The position numbers and the translations under genes are program-made. Shown piece after piece: positions 1 through 7,859 of a stretch of DNA of 64,000 bases (the first letter of the stretch is position 1; every line of letters starts with the position of its first letter). The DNA comes from Streptomyces griseus (lineage in GTDB: Bacteria > Actinomycetota > Actinomycetes > Nanopelagicales > Nanopelagicaceae), in the NCBI GenBank assembly GCA_945865365.1, contig CAMBDL010000002.1, positions 1 through 64,000 of the forward strand, written 5' to 3'. The notes beneath the pieces were generated by a model. The model was not told the DNA's origin and made no database searches. It was given only the letters and a program-made list of their open reading frames with translations.

Positions 1-149
1 AATTTAAGCGCGCTTTACAAATCAGCCAGGGCGATTGGCATGTTTTGATTGCGGGAGGGTTTCCTAAGATTATTTACAGCATTTTATTGCTTGTGATTAT
101 TGCTCCATTGGTGTGGAACTTGAAGAAGAGGTTTGCAGTTAAGAAGTAA
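1..149 (+). CDS. C-terminal fragment of a TctA-like tricarboxylate transporter permease (partial)
   Basis: The frame open from the left edge and ending in TAA at 147-149 encodes 48 residues. It has a QISQGDW segment, then one hydrophobic membrane segment (IIYSILLLVIIAPLVW) and a basic tail. The S-x-GDW element followed by a last membrane helix resembles the C terminus of TctA, the large membrane subunit of tripartite tricarboxylate transporters. TctA works with a small membrane protein (TctB) and a periplasmic-type binding protein (TctC) to import carboxylates. Only the tail is visible, so the family call is tentative. The gene starts outside the window and runs towards the gntR gene on the other strand. 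Confidence 0.45.
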   Translation, partial: FKRALQISQGDWHVLIAGGFPKIIYSILLLVIIAPLVWNLKKRFAVKK

Positions 150-184
150 CTTAAGCGGGGTGGTTGCTTTAGCCGGATTTGTGG

Positions 185-203
185 CCACTGCCTCAGGGAG
201 TGG
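185..203. terminator. possible terminator hairpin between convergent genes
   Basis: CCACTGCC (185-192), loop TCA, GGGAGTGG (196-203) form an 8-bp stem with one mismatch, followed by a T-rich stretch near 210-225. It lies between the end of the TctA-like gene and the end of the GntR gene, where a terminator is expected. The T-run is poor, so the call is weak. The rest of 150-295 shows nothing else recognisable. Confidence 0.35.
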
Positions 204-295
204 GCTGCAGTTGATCCTTTTGTTACCAGTAAACACTTAACAAACACCCAGATTCAGAATAGTTTCTAATCATCCTTCTCCAGTATTAAGAAAAA

Positions 296-1000
296 TTAGA
301 GTCGAATTGAGTATTTAAAGTCCCAACGATTGCCTTGGCGAATTGAAATCGATCTTTCAACTTCTTCGCCACGAATGTTATAACCAGTTCTTTGGATACG
401 AATCGCTGCGCTACCGACAGGAATTTTCATAATCTTTGCAATATCCTGATCAACAATAATTGGGGTCAAGTGTTCGTCTGCGCTAAATACTTCTTGCCCA
501 TATGTAGATTCAAGAATGTGATAGAGGGATTTAGTTAAATCATGCTCTAGCAAGTTTGGGGCGATGCTTTTATTAATATATGTGATTTCAAACGAAAGTG
601 GTTCTAAATCTCCTAAGCGCAGGCGTTCAATTCGATATGCAGGTTCACTGACGACAATAAAATCGTCAAAGGCATTTTCGTCATCTTCAATGAGCTGCGC
701 GCTAATGAGTTGTGTGGAGGATTTCAGGCCTCTTTGGCTCATCTCTTGTGTGAAAGAATTTAACTTCATTTGCTTAACGACGCGGGGGGGAGCTACAAAT
801 GAACCAGCTCCATGAACTGTGTAAATTAATGCATCATCTTGCAGAAGCGCTAATGCTTGTCGGATAGTTACTCGAGATGTTCCAAAACGCTCAGCTAAAG
901 CCCGCTCACCTGGAATAGGATCATGGGTTACCAGCTCAGAGATTTCAGAACGGAGCAGGTCGGCGAGGCGAAATTGCTTTCGAACCTCTTCTTTTGCCAT
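296..1000 (-). CDS. GntR-family (HutC/DasR-like) transcriptional regulator
   Basis: 234 residues. A winged helix-turn-helix occupies residues about 9-70 (PGERALAERFG followed by TSRVTIRQAL), and a UTRA-type effector domain fills about 90-230, the HutC subfamily layout. Members sense sugar phosphates or other small metabolites and usually repress a nearby uptake operon. This gene is transcribed away from the sugar ABC operon that starts near 1201, so it is the likely local regulator. A dre-like site (1131-1146) and a second dyad (1105-1127) lie in the shared upstream region, as expected for a DasR/NagR-type protein responding to GlcN-6-P or GlcNAc-6-P. The effector is inferred from the neighbouring hexosaminidase gene, not seen. 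Start is ATG at 998-1000. Confidence 0.88.
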   Translation of the reverse strand: MAKEEVRKQFRLADLLRSEISELVTHDPIPGERALAERFGTSRVTIRQALALLQDDALIYTVHGAGSFVAPPRVVKQMKLNSFTQEMSQRGLKSSTQLISAQLIEDDENAFDDFIVVSEPAYRIERLRLGDLEPLSFEITYINKSIAPNLLEHDLTKSLYHILESTYGQEVFSADEHLTPIIVDQDIAKIMKIPVGSAAIRIQRTGYNIRGEEVERSISIRQGNRWDFKYSIRL

Positions 1001-1104
1001 CTACTCACATCCCTGTTCGGCGGGGCCTACCTTGCCCGTGGCGTACAACGTAACCCAAAGCGCTCATGAGCGTGTGGGTCCAAGTGAGGATTATGAGAAA
1101 TCCC

Positions 1105-1127
1105 TGCCAAATGATAGACATTTGGCA
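1105..1127. promoter_or_regulatory. perfect 9-5-9 inverted repeat upstream of the sugar operon
   Basis: TGCCAAATG (1105-1113) and CATTTGGCA (1119-1127) are perfect inverted copies separated by ATAGA. The dyad covers a possible -35 element TAGACA (1115-1120), placed 17 bases from TATACC (1138-1143). This is typical of an operator. Which protein binds is unknown. The adjacent GntR protein or an unlinked LacI-type regulator are candidates. Confidence 0.5.
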
Positions 1128-1130
1128 ATA

Positions 1131-1146
1131 ATTGGTCTATACCTGT
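1131..1146. promoter_or_regulatory. DasR-type (dre-like) operator
   Basis: The 16-mer ATTGGTCTATACCTGT matches the Streptomyces DasR consensus (ACTGGTCTAGACCAGT) at most positions, including the TGGTCTA core and ACC. It overlaps the presumed -10 region of the sugar operon and lies between this operon and the divergent GntR gene. Repression by the GntR protein until an amino-sugar phosphate is present is the obvious model. It is inferred from motif and context. Confidence 0.55.
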
Positions 1147-1200
1147 CTTACTAGATCTTTGGAACCCTCCCAAGATCGTGGAAACTCTATGGAGGCTCGT

Positions 1201-2451
1201 ATGCGAACACTTCGCATGAAATTAATCGCTACCGTAAGTGTTGCAGCCCTTGTTGGCGCTGTCGCATTTACAAGTAGCACCGTTGCACAAGCAGCATCAA
1301 CTAAATCAATCACAGTGTGGCTCATGCCAGATGCGAAGGATTTTGGAACAGCTCTTGACGACGCAAATGCAGCTTTTTCTGCTGCATACCCAGGTACAAA
1401 AGTTGTTGTTGAATTTCAAACTTGGGGAGATCACCTCAAGAAACTCGATGCAGCATTAGTAGCCAGAAAAGGGCCTGATGTCGTCGAGTTTGGAAACACC
1501 GAAGTTATGAAATATTCAGCAGCAGGTGCACTTGCTGATCTAACTTCTTATAAGCCACGATTTGAAAATAATGCAACATGGCTAAAAGGCCTTGAAGATG
1601 CAGGTAGCTACGATGGTAAGTTGTATGCAGTTCCCTACTATGCAGGTGCGCGTGCAATTATGTACCGCCCATCATTATTTAAAGCACAGGGAATCTCAGT
1701 TCCTAAGTCTTATGCAGATTTCTTAACAGCAGGAAAGAAGCTAATGGCTGCTTATGGAACTGACAAAGATTTCTCTGCAGTTTATCTACCAGGCAAGTAC
1801 TGGTATGCAGCTATGTCATTTGTTTATGATGAAGGTGGCGCAATCGCTACTAAGTCTGGCGGCAAGTGGGTAGGTTCACTTGATTCAGATGCTTCAATTC
1901 GCGGTTTGACACGTTTCAAGGAAGTTAGTGATCTGCTTTCAAAGGCTGACAAGTCGGGAACAGAAGCAGCACAATGGGATGTATTCAATGGCGGCAAAGT
2001 TGCTATGTCATATTCAAACGGCTGGGAATCATGCTGTATTCCAAAGATTGGTACTGACTGGGCCTTCTTCCCAATGCCTTCAGTGAAAAGTGGAAAAGCA
2101 TCTCCAGCATTCCTTGGCGGATCAAACCTTGCAGTTCCAAGCTATGCACCTAATGCAAAGCTTGCAGCTAATTGGATTCGCCTTTTCACAAATGCAAGGC
2201 AGATGAAGACCATCGCTCTAAGCGGTGCTATTCCAAATAACACCAGAATGCTCGGCTTGATTTCTGGCCCGGCCGCTCCAGTAGCAGCTGCAGCAAAGAA
2301 CTCATGGTTTGTCCCAGGTGCGATTAAGTGGGTTGATGTTGAGAATGCAAATACTCTTCAAACAATGCTCGCTGATATTGCTACTGGTAAGAAGACAGTT
2401 GCAAAGGCTGCTGCCGATGCATCTGCCGAAATTACAAAGCTTCTTAACTAA
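1201..2451 (+). CDS. sugar ABC transporter substrate-binding protein (family 1)
   Basis: 416 residues from ATG 1201. The frame is open from a TTG at 1132, but GGAGG at 1191-1195 sits 5 bases before 1201. Residues 1-31 are a signal peptide (basic start, hydrophobic core, cleavage after AQA). There is no lipobox cysteine, which is unusual for a Gram-positive binding protein. The mature part is a family 1 extracellular solute-binding protein of the maltose/chitobiose/N-acetylglucosamine type. It captures an oligosaccharide outside the membrane for the permeases at 2543-4281. The hexosaminidase (4284-5708) and DasR-like regulator suggest GlcNAc-containing oligomers. The exact sugar cannot be read from sequence. 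Confidence 0.88.
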   Translation: MRTLRMKLIATVSVAALVGAVAFTSSTVAQAASTKSITVWLMPDAKDFGTALDDANAAFSAAYPGTKVVVEFQTWGDHLKKLDAALVARKGPDVVEFGNTEVMKYSAAGALADLTSYKPRFENNATWLKGLEDAGSYDGKLYAVPYYAGARAIMYRPSLFKAQGISVPKSYADFLTAGKKLMAAYGTDKDFSAVYLPGKYWYAAMSFVYDEGGAIATKSGGKWVGSLDSDASIRGLTRFKEVSDLLSKADKSGTEAAQWDVFNGGKVAMSYSNGWESCCIPKIGTDWAFFPMPSVKSGKASPAFLGGSNLAVPSYAPNAKLAANWIRLFTNARQMKTIALSGAIPNNTRMLGLISGPAAPVAAAAKNSWFVPGAIKWVDVENANTLQTMLADIATGKKTVAKAAADASAEITKLLN

Positions 2452-2472
2452 TCCCTGCTCTATTTAAGAAGC

Positions 2473-2516
2473 GTAAGGAGAGGCGACTTGCTCGAGAGAA
2501 AGTCGCCTCTCCTTAC
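2473..2516 (+). terminator. strong intercistronic hairpin between binding protein and permease genes
   Basis: GTAAGGAGAGGCGACTT (2473-2489) and its exact complement (2500-2516) form a perfect 17-bp stem with a 10-base loop. It is followed by AATTTATT rather than a clean T-run. In ABC operons such hairpins protect the upstream mRNA or reduce read-through, giving more binding protein than permease. That role is inferred. Confidence 0.7.
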
Positions 2517-2542
2517 AATTTATTCACTATAGGAGGCTTTAA

Positions 2543-3457
2543 GTGATCACAAGCGTCGCACGAATTACAAGTGCACGCAGATTTAAGCTATGGCCGTACC
2601 TGCTGATTGCGCCAAGTTTGTTAGCACTCGGACTAATTCTTGGTTTTCCTATTTATAAATTAATTTCGCTCTCATTTGAACGCTACGGCCTAGCCGAAAT
2701 CATCGCAGGCAAAGGTGTATTTGTTGGTCTTGCTAACTTCACAGAAACTTTCACGGATCCTGAATTTTGGAAGATTTTACAACGAACTCTCATTTTTACT
2801 CTTGGCATGGTTTCCGTGTCAATTGTTATTGGTGCTTGGTTAGCGCACTTGATGGTGAAGATGCATCCACGAATTCGCAACATACTTAATGGTGTTCTTA
2901 TTTTAGTGTGGGCTATGCCGCAACTGGTATCAATATCTGTTTGGCGCTGGATGTTCTCATTTGATTTCAGCATTGTTACGGCTCTTATTAATTCCATGGG
3001 TTTTGAGATGGATAACCATAACTATTTTGTTAATACCGTCTCAGGCTTTCTGATAATTGGAGGTTGCGTGGCTTGGGGTGCTCTGCCATTTATCACAATC
3101 AGTATTTACGCGGCATTAACTCAAGTTCCAAAAGATTTAATTGAAGCAGCTGAGATTGATGGCGCAAATTCCCGCCAAGTTTTCAAAAGCATTATTCTTC
3201 CAATGCTTTTACCGGTTTACATTATTTTGATCTCTCTCTCTATTATTTGGGATTTCCAAGTCTTCTCCCATATCTGGATATTTCTTGATAGCAGGCCATC
3301 TGCCGAGTATTACACGATGGCCATTTATGCCTTCCAAAAGTCTTTTGGCTTGAGTGAATACGGTAAAGGTGCTGCAATTTCATTAATCATGATTTTTGCG
3401 CTGATCGGGGTAACTGGCTATTACTTACGGCAAATGATGCGTATGGGTGACGAATGA
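2543..3457 (+). CDS. sugar ABC transporter permease (MalF/UgpA type)
   Basis: 304 residues from GTG 2543, with AGGAGG at 2531-2536. It has about six membrane segments. The cytoplasmic EAA loop (IEAAEIDGANSRQVFKSIIL, residues about 198-217) contacts the ATPase. Together with the next protein it forms the heterodimeric channel of a CUT1-type carbohydrate importer. The stop overlaps the next start (ATGA at 3454). No ATPase gene is in this operon, so an ATPase encoded elsewhere must energise it. The MsiK-like protein at 58474-59553 is the candidate in this window. Confidence 0.92.
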   Translation: MITSVARITSARRFKLWPYLLIAPSLLALGLILGFPIYKLISLSFERYGLAEIIAGKGVFVGLANFTETFTDPEFWKILQRTLIFTLGMVSVSIVIGAWLAHLMVKMHPRIRNILNGVLILVWAMPQLVSISVWRWMFSFDFSIVTALINSMGFEMDNHNYFVNTVSGFLIIGGCVAWGALPFITISIYAALTQVPKDLIEAAEIDGANSRQVFKSIILPMLLPVYIILISLSIIWDFQVFSHIWIFLDSRPSAEYYTMAIYAFQKSFGLSEYGKGAAISLIMIFALIGVTGYYLRQMMRMGDE

Positions 3458-4281
3458 AGCGTACATCTACCTCGCTCTTTTCAAATATCTCTGGCTTATT
3501 TGCAATAGTCCTTATGGGATTTCCTGTGTACTGGATGGTTACGACATCCTTTAAACCCAAAGGAGATATCCTTTCAACAAACCCAACTTTATTCCCTCAT
3601 TCATTTTCGCTATCTAATTATGTAGAAGCAATCACAAAAGAGGGATTTTTAAAAGCACTAATGAATTCAGTGACTGTTGTTTTCTTCACAGTTATTATCA
3701 GCCTATTCATAGCACTATTTGCATCAATCGCTGTAGCCCGGATGAAGTTTAAAGGCAAGAGAATATATGTTGCAAGCATTTTACTCGTACAAATGCTCCC
3801 GCTATCAGCGCTATTGATTCCGCTATATCTATTACTCTCTAAATTAAATCTGACAGATAAATTAGCTGGCGTGGTTTTAACTTATATTGCTTTTGTATTA
3901 CCCTTTGTTGTATGGACACTCCGAGGGTTTTTAGTAAATATCCCTGTAGAGTTGGAAGAAGCTGCCTTAGTAGATGGTTGTACGAAGCCCCAGGCTTATC
4001 GCTTAGTCCTATTTCCTCTTATGGCTCCCGGATTAGTTGCGACTGCAATCTTTGCATTTATTCAAGCATGGAATGAGTTTTTGCTGGCATATATTTTGCT
4101 CTCCAGCCAAGACAAAGCCACTATGCCTATTTGGTTAGCCGGATTCACAAATAGATTCGGTACTGATTGGGGTCCGCTGATGGCTGCATCGACACTTACA
4201 GCAATTCCAGTTGTGATTTTCTTCTCACTCATTCAAGATAAAATCGCAACTGGAGTGACTGCTGGGGCGGTTAAAGGGTAA
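3454..4281 (+). CDS. sugar ABC transporter permease (MalG/UgpE type)
   Basis: 275 residues, with the ATG overlapping the previous stop by four bases, so the two permeases are probably translationally coupled. Six membrane helices are predicted. The EAA motif is ELEEAALVDGCTKPQAYRLV (residues about 167-186). It is the second membrane subunit of the CUT1 importer with the 2543-3457 product. The hexosaminidase gene begins 2 bases after its stop, tying import to cleavage of the imported sugar. Confidence 0.92.
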   Translation: MKRTSTSLFSNISGLFAIVLMGFPVYWMVTTSFKPKGDILSTNPTLFPHSFSLSNYVEAITKEGFLKALMNSVTVVFFTVIISLFIALFASIAVARMKFKGKRIYVASILLVQMLPLSALLIPLYLLLSKLNLTDKLAGVVLTYIAFVLPFVVWTLRGFLVNIPVELEEAALVDGCTKPQAYRLVLFPLMAPGLVATAIFAFIQAWNEFLLAYILLSSQDKATMPIWLAGFTNRFGTDWGPLMAASTLTAIPVVIFFSLIQDKIATGVTAGAVKG

Positions 4282-4283
4282 CT

Positions 4284-5708
4284 ATGAGAAGATTTGCTGG
4301 CGTAGATTGCACAATACTTTCAACTTTTTCACCAGGATTTGGTGGAGCAGTTGTGCCAGAGTGGATCAAGCCTTGGCTTGAGAATGGCTTAGGTTCGGTA
4401 ACACTTTTCGCTTCAAACACTCCGAACTTTGAATCTACCGCAAATTTAATTAGGGATCTTCGTAGTTATAACCCTGATGTGCTAGTTGCTATAGACGAGG
4501 AAGGCGGCGACGTCACTCGCTTATTTGTGCGAGAGGGAAGTCGATATCCAACACCTGCACTTTTAGGTCAATGCGACGATGAAGATCTCACATATCGCTC
4601 ATATAGCTCCATGGGTAGTGTTTTAAGAGAACTGGGCATCGACATAACTTATGCACCGGTAGCAGATGTGATTGCCTTTGAAAATAACCCAATAATTGGC
4701 GTTCGCTCATTTGGAATGTCAACTGATGTTGTTACGCGACATGTCGCTGCGGCCGTTAAGGGACTACAAAGTGCTGGGGTCGGATCTTGTGTTAAACATT
4801 TCCCTGGCCATGGAGCAGTTCTCGAAGACTCTCACCATGATTTGCCGCATATAAAGATGTCCTTAGCTGATTACGAATCTCAGCACATATCTCCATTTAA
4901 GCATGCAATTGAGTCTGGAGTGGCTGCAGTCATGATTGGCCACCTAGTCGCTGAATCGCTTGACGCAAAACTCCCTTCATCATTGTCAGGCAAAGTAATT
5001 CGAGAGTATCTACGCGAAGTATTGAATTTCAAAGGTCTAGTTGTTACTGATGCTCTAGATATGGGTGCCATTGGCGGCCCTGCAAAAATACATGAGTCTG
5101 CACTTAAAGCCTTAACAGCCGGTGCCGATCTTTTGTGTTTTTCTGGCATGGGCGATCAATCAACGTTTGTGGCATCAAGTTTTGATTGGATCAAATCTGC
5201 GGTTGATTCAGGAACGCTATCTATTGCCTCACTTGAAGAATCACGACGACGAATCATTGGTTTGCGCTCTACACATAAGTCAACTAGCGCAGTGAATGCT
5301 GCTGTTGACTTCAATGATCTAATAAAGGGATTTGAGATATCAGGTTTAGTTGAACTAGGACAAGGTGCGGTTAATTTGGTAGAGATTGGAACCAAACCCA
5401 CAATTGCTGCGGGCGATGTTTCGTGGGGAATGCATAGAGAGTTGCGTGCAGTAGGAATTGCGTGTGATATTCACGCAAGCGATGCAGAAACACTTGCCAC
5501 TAAAAAACTAGTTGTGGCATTTAGGGATGCCTACCGCGATGCTCCATTGCTTGCGACACTCAATCGCTTATATGAGCGCTTCCCAGAAGCGATATTCATT
5601 GATATGGGTTGGCCAACTCGTGAATTCGCACCTAAGAATTTAATTCGAGCATTTGGCTCCTCGGCCGTGATATCTCAGGCCGTGGCTGCTCGAATTCGCG
5701 TTAAGTAG
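4284..5708 (+). CDS. glycoside hydrolase family 3 beta-N-acetylhexosaminidase (NagZ-like)
   Basis: 474 residues with no signal peptide, so cytoplasmic. It carries the NagZ signature K171-H172-F-P-G-H-G ... D182-S183-H184, whose loop His/Asp pair is the acid/base. The likely nucleophile is D256 in VVTDALDM. These enzymes release terminal beta-linked GlcNAc from chitobiose or peptidoglycan fragments. The (beta/alpha)8 domain covers about residues 1-330. The C-terminal 140 residues form an extra alpha/beta domain found in longer family members. As last gene of the operon it would split imported disaccharides. Specificity for GlcNAc over glucose is inferred from the NagZ loop. Confidence 0.85.
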   Translation: MRRFAGVDCTILSTFSPGFGGAVVPEWIKPWLENGLGSVTLFASNTPNFESTANLIRDLRSYNPDVLVAIDEEGGDVTRLFVREGSRYPTPALLGQCDDEDLTYRSYSSMGSVLRELGIDITYAPVADVIAFENNPIIGVRSFGMSTDVVTRHVAAAVKGLQSAGVGSCVKHFPGHGAVLEDSHHDLPHIKMSLADYESQHISPFKHAIESGVAAVMIGHLVAESLDAKLPSSLSGKVIREYLREVLNFKGLVVTDALDMGAIGGPAKIHESALKALTAGADLLCFSGMGDQSTFVASSFDWIKSAVDSGTLSIASLEESRRRIIGLRSTHKSTSAVNAAVDFNDLIKGFEISGLVELGQGAVNLVEIGTKPTIAAGDVSWGMHRELRAVGIACDIHASDAETLATKKLVVAFRDAYRDAPLLATLNRLYERFPEAIFIDMGWPTREFAPKNLIRAFGSSAVISQAVAARIRVK

Positions 5709-5852
5709 GGCTGGGTTTATGGCCCCTATGTGCCGAGCTTGTGGCCTGAGTTACACCCATGTAATTCACTAGGGCCGATTTCCCTTATTTGAGCCCGCCC
5801 TCTAAACTACGACTTCGCTTGTTTCACGCTTAAACAGAATTGTGGGTACAGA
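5709..5852 (+). promoter_or_regulatory. upstream region of the infA/rpmJ/rpsM cluster
   Basis: This 144-base gap must contain the promoter of the translation operon. GGCCCCTA near 5723-5730 and TAGGGCC near 5770-5777 can pair, which could end the upstream operon or structure the leader. No clear T-run follows, and no confident -10/-35 pair was identified. Confidence 0.35.
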
Positions 5853-6074
5853 TTGGCTAGCAAAGATGGCGCCATCGAAATGGAAGGCACTGTTTCTGAA
5901 GCTTTACCTAACGCGATGTTTCGTGTGGAGCTAACTAATGGACATAAAGTCCTCGCTCACATCAGCGGCAAGATGCGAAAGAACTACATTCGCATTCTTA
6001 CTGCCGACCGTGTGATCGTGGAAATGAGTCCGTATGACCTTACAAAAGGTCGAATTATTTATCGTTATAAGTAA
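5853..6074 (+). CDS. infA: translation initiation factor IF-1
   Basis: 73 residues, the normal length for IF-1, starting at TTG 5853 ([13 protein letters not shown]). It is a single OB-fold protein that binds the A site of the 30S subunit during initiation. The sequence is typical, with [25 protein letters not shown] in two halves and a C-terminal GRIIYRYK. It leads the infA-rpmJ-rpsM-rpsK-rpsD-rpoA-rplQ cluster, the standard bacterial order. Confidence 0.97.
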   Translation: MASKDGAIEMEGTVSEALPNAMFRVELTNGHKVLAHISGKMRKNYIRILTADRVIVEMSPYDLTKGRIIYRYK

Positions 6075-6091
6075 CGAAGGAGCACAAAGAC

Positions 6092-6205
6092 ATGAAGGTT
6101 AATCCAAGCGTTAAGAAGATTTGCGATAAGTGCAAAGTCATTCGCCGCAAGGGTCGCGTCATGGTCATTTGCGAAAACCTTCGTCACAAGCAACGTCAAG
6201 GATAA
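6092..6205 (+). CDS. rpmJ: 50S ribosomal protein bL36
   Basis: 37 residues read directly from ATG 6092 ([15 protein letters not shown]...) to TAA 6205, with a GAAGGAG ribosome site just upstream. C11, C14, C27 and H32 form the zinc-binding set of the zinc-containing (C+) form of bL36. It is a late-assembling protein of the large subunit near the peptidyl transferase base. Its place between infA and rpsM is the usual one. Confidence 0.96.
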   Translation: MKVNPSVKKICDKCKVIRRKGRVMVICENLRHKQRQG

Positions 6206-6233
6206 ATAAGCAGTAAATAAACTCGTTGTACGA

Positions 6234-6296
6234 CTTTTAGGAAACTAAAAGACCTTTGGACTGGTAGGCCAGAGAACAGTGCAGCGGAGGACCTCC
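6234..6296 (+). promoter_or_regulatory. structured leader upstream of rpsM
   Basis: Within the 111-base gap before rpsM are three small hairpins in a row. They are CTTTTAG-GAAA-CTAAAAG (6234-6251, a GNRA tetraloop), CTGG-TAGG-CCAG (6261-6272) and GGAG-GAC-CTCC (6286-6296). The last one hides the only strong Shine-Dalgarno-like GGAGG, which is about 26 bases from the ATG. A ribosomal protein autoregulatory site is possible. This is inferred only from position and structure. Confidence 0.45.
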
Positions 6297-6316
6297 AGAT
6301 ATAGATAGGTAGATAC

Positions 6317-6694
6317 ATGGCACGTCTCGTTGGTGTCGATCTTCCGCGCGAAAAGCGCTTGGAAGTCGCACTCACTTATATTTTTGGAATGGGTCTAACC
6401 CGTTCTCAAAAAACATTAGCAGCAACTGGCATTAGCCCAGATATTCGCGTTAAGGATTTGCAAGAGTCTGATCTTGCAAAGCTTCGCGAATACATTGAAG
6501 CAAACTTCAAAATCGAAGGTGATCTTCGTCGTGAAATTTCTGGCGACATCCGTCGCAAAGTTGAAATCCAGAGCTACCAGGGAATTCGTCACCGCAAGGG
6601 ACTTCCTGTTCGTGGTCAGCGCACACATACAAATGCGCGCACACGTAAGGGTCCGCGTAAGGCAATTGCAGGTAAGAAGAAGGTGACTAAGTAA
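6317..6694 (+). CDS. rpsM: 30S ribosomal protein uS13
   Basis: 125 residues, start ATG 6317. It is a head protein of the small subunit contacting the P-site tRNA and the large subunit. The N terminus [21 protein letters not shown] and the basic tail [20 protein letters not shown] are diagnostic. The tail reaches the tRNA. The stop overlaps the rpsK start (TAATG). The immediate SD is weak (AGATAGGTAG), so the upstream hairpins may matter for its translation. Confidence 0.97.
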   Translation: MARLVGVDLPREKRLEVALTYIFGMGLTRSQKTLAATGISPDIRVKDLQESDLAKLREYIEANFKIEGDLRREISGDIRRKVEIQSYQGIRHRKGLPVRGQRTHTNARTRKGPRKAIAGKKKVTK

Positions 6695-7110
6695 TGGCCG
6701 CTCCTAAATCAAAGACTGCCGCAACTAAGGGCAAAGTTAAGATTCGTAAAAAAGAGAAGAAGAATGTTGCTGTTGGTAAAGCCTTCATTAAGAGCACTTT
6801 CAACAACACCATCATCTCTATCACTGATCCATCTGGCGCTGTTATCTCTTGGTCATCATCTGGCCAAGTTGGTTTCAAGGGCTCACGTAAGTCCACTCCA
6901 TTCGCCGCCCAGCTTGCCGCAGAAGCAGCAGCACGCCGAGCACAGGAGCATGGCTTGAAGAAAGTAGATGTTTTCGTAAAGGGCCCAGGCTCTGGTCGCG
7001 AAACTGCAATCCGTTCATTGCAAGCAGCTGGTTTGGAAGTTGGTGCCATCTCTGATGTAACACCTGCTCCACACAATGGTTGCCGTCCATGCAAGCCTCG
7101 TCGAGTTTAA
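6694..7110 (+). CDS. rpsK: 30S ribosomal protein uS11
   Basis: 138 residues. It is a platform protein of the small subunit binding 16S rRNA near the mRNA exit. The conserved ATG shares one base with the rpsM stop. The core [14 protein letters not shown] and the end [24 protein letters not shown] motif (here [20 protein letters not shown]) identify it. The N-terminal 20 residues are Lys/Ala-rich, as in other actinobacteria. Confidence 0.97.
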   Translation: MAAPKSKTAATKGKVKIRKKEKKNVAVGKAFIKSTFNNTIISITDPSGAVISWSSSGQVGFKGSRKSTPFAAQLAAEAAARRAQEHGLKKVDVFVKGPGSGRETAIRSLQAAGLEVGAISDVTPAPHNGCRPCKPRRV

Positions 7111-7126
7111 GGAAGGAAGAGAGTAA

Positions 7127-7753
7127 ATGGCTCGTTATACCGGAGCAGACTGCAAGCGTTGCCGTCGCGAAAAAGTAAAGCTCTTCCTTAAGGGCACCAA
7201 GTGCGATGGACCTAAGTGTCCAATCGAGTCACGCCCATATCCACCTGGCCAGCATGGCCGTGGTCGTGCAAAAGAGTCTGAGTACCTATTGCAGATGCGT
7301 GAAAAGCAGAAGTGCGCACGTATCTATGGGGTTCTCGAAAAGCAGTTCCGTGGTTATTACGAAGAAGCTAACCGCAAGCAGGGCAAGACTGGTGAAAACC
7401 TTCTTGTCATTCTTGAAACACGTCTTGACAATGTTGTCTTCCGCGCAGGCTTTGCTAAGTCACGCGATATGGCACGTCAGTTAGTGCGTCACGGTCACTT
7501 CCTTGTTAATGGCAAGAAGGTAAACATTCCTTCATTCCGTGTGACTCCTATGGACATCATCGATGTTCTTCCAAAGTCACTCGATCTCACACCATTTATT
7601 GTGGCTAGTGCTGAACTAGGCGAGAAAGCTGTACCGGCTTGGATGGAGATTGTTGGTTCGCAGATGCGCATCATCGTTCACGGCATCCCAGCTCGCGCAG
7701 TTATCGATACCCAAGTTCAAGAGCAGTTAATTGTTGAGCTTTACTCTAAGTAA
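7127..7753 (+). CDS. rpsD: 30S ribosomal protein uS4 (zinc-binding form)
   Basis: 208 residues. It is a primary 16S rRNA binding protein of the small subunit body that helps form the mRNA entry channel. C9, C12, C26 and C31 make a zinc site, so this is the cysteine-containing form. The S4 RNA-binding domain is about residues 97-160 (ETRLDNVVFRAGFAKSRDMARQLV). In other bacteria uS4 represses its own operon by binding a leader. The structured gaps before rpsM and rpoA are candidates here. GGAAGGAAGAGAG precedes the start. Confidence 0.97.
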   Translation: MARYTGADCKRCRREKVKLFLKGTKCDGPKCPIESRPYPPGQHGRGRAKESEYLLQMREKQKCARIYGVLEKQFRGYYEEANRKQGKTGENLLVILETRLDNVVFRAGFAKSRDMARQLVRHGHFLVNGKKVNIPSFRVTPMDIIDVLPKSLDLTPFIVASAELGEKAVPAWMEIVGSQMRIIVHGIPARAVIDTQVQEQLIVELYSK

Positions 7754-7859
7754 TTTTTAAAAAAGCCCACCCGGGCATGCATGCAGTAAACGAAGGCCCT
7801 GTAAAAAGGGAAACAGCGGAGATCAAATAGTGGATTTCCCCGAATGAAGAGGAGCAGCA
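7754..7859 (+). other. rpsD-rpoA spacer
   Basis: This 106-base spacer holds AAAAAAGCCCACCCGGGC near 7760 and CCCT-GTAAAA-AGGG near 7798-7811, both able to form short stems. No T-run follows, so it is not a clear terminator. The GTG start of rpoA is preceded by GAAGAGGAG at 7845-7853. Confidence 0.3.
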
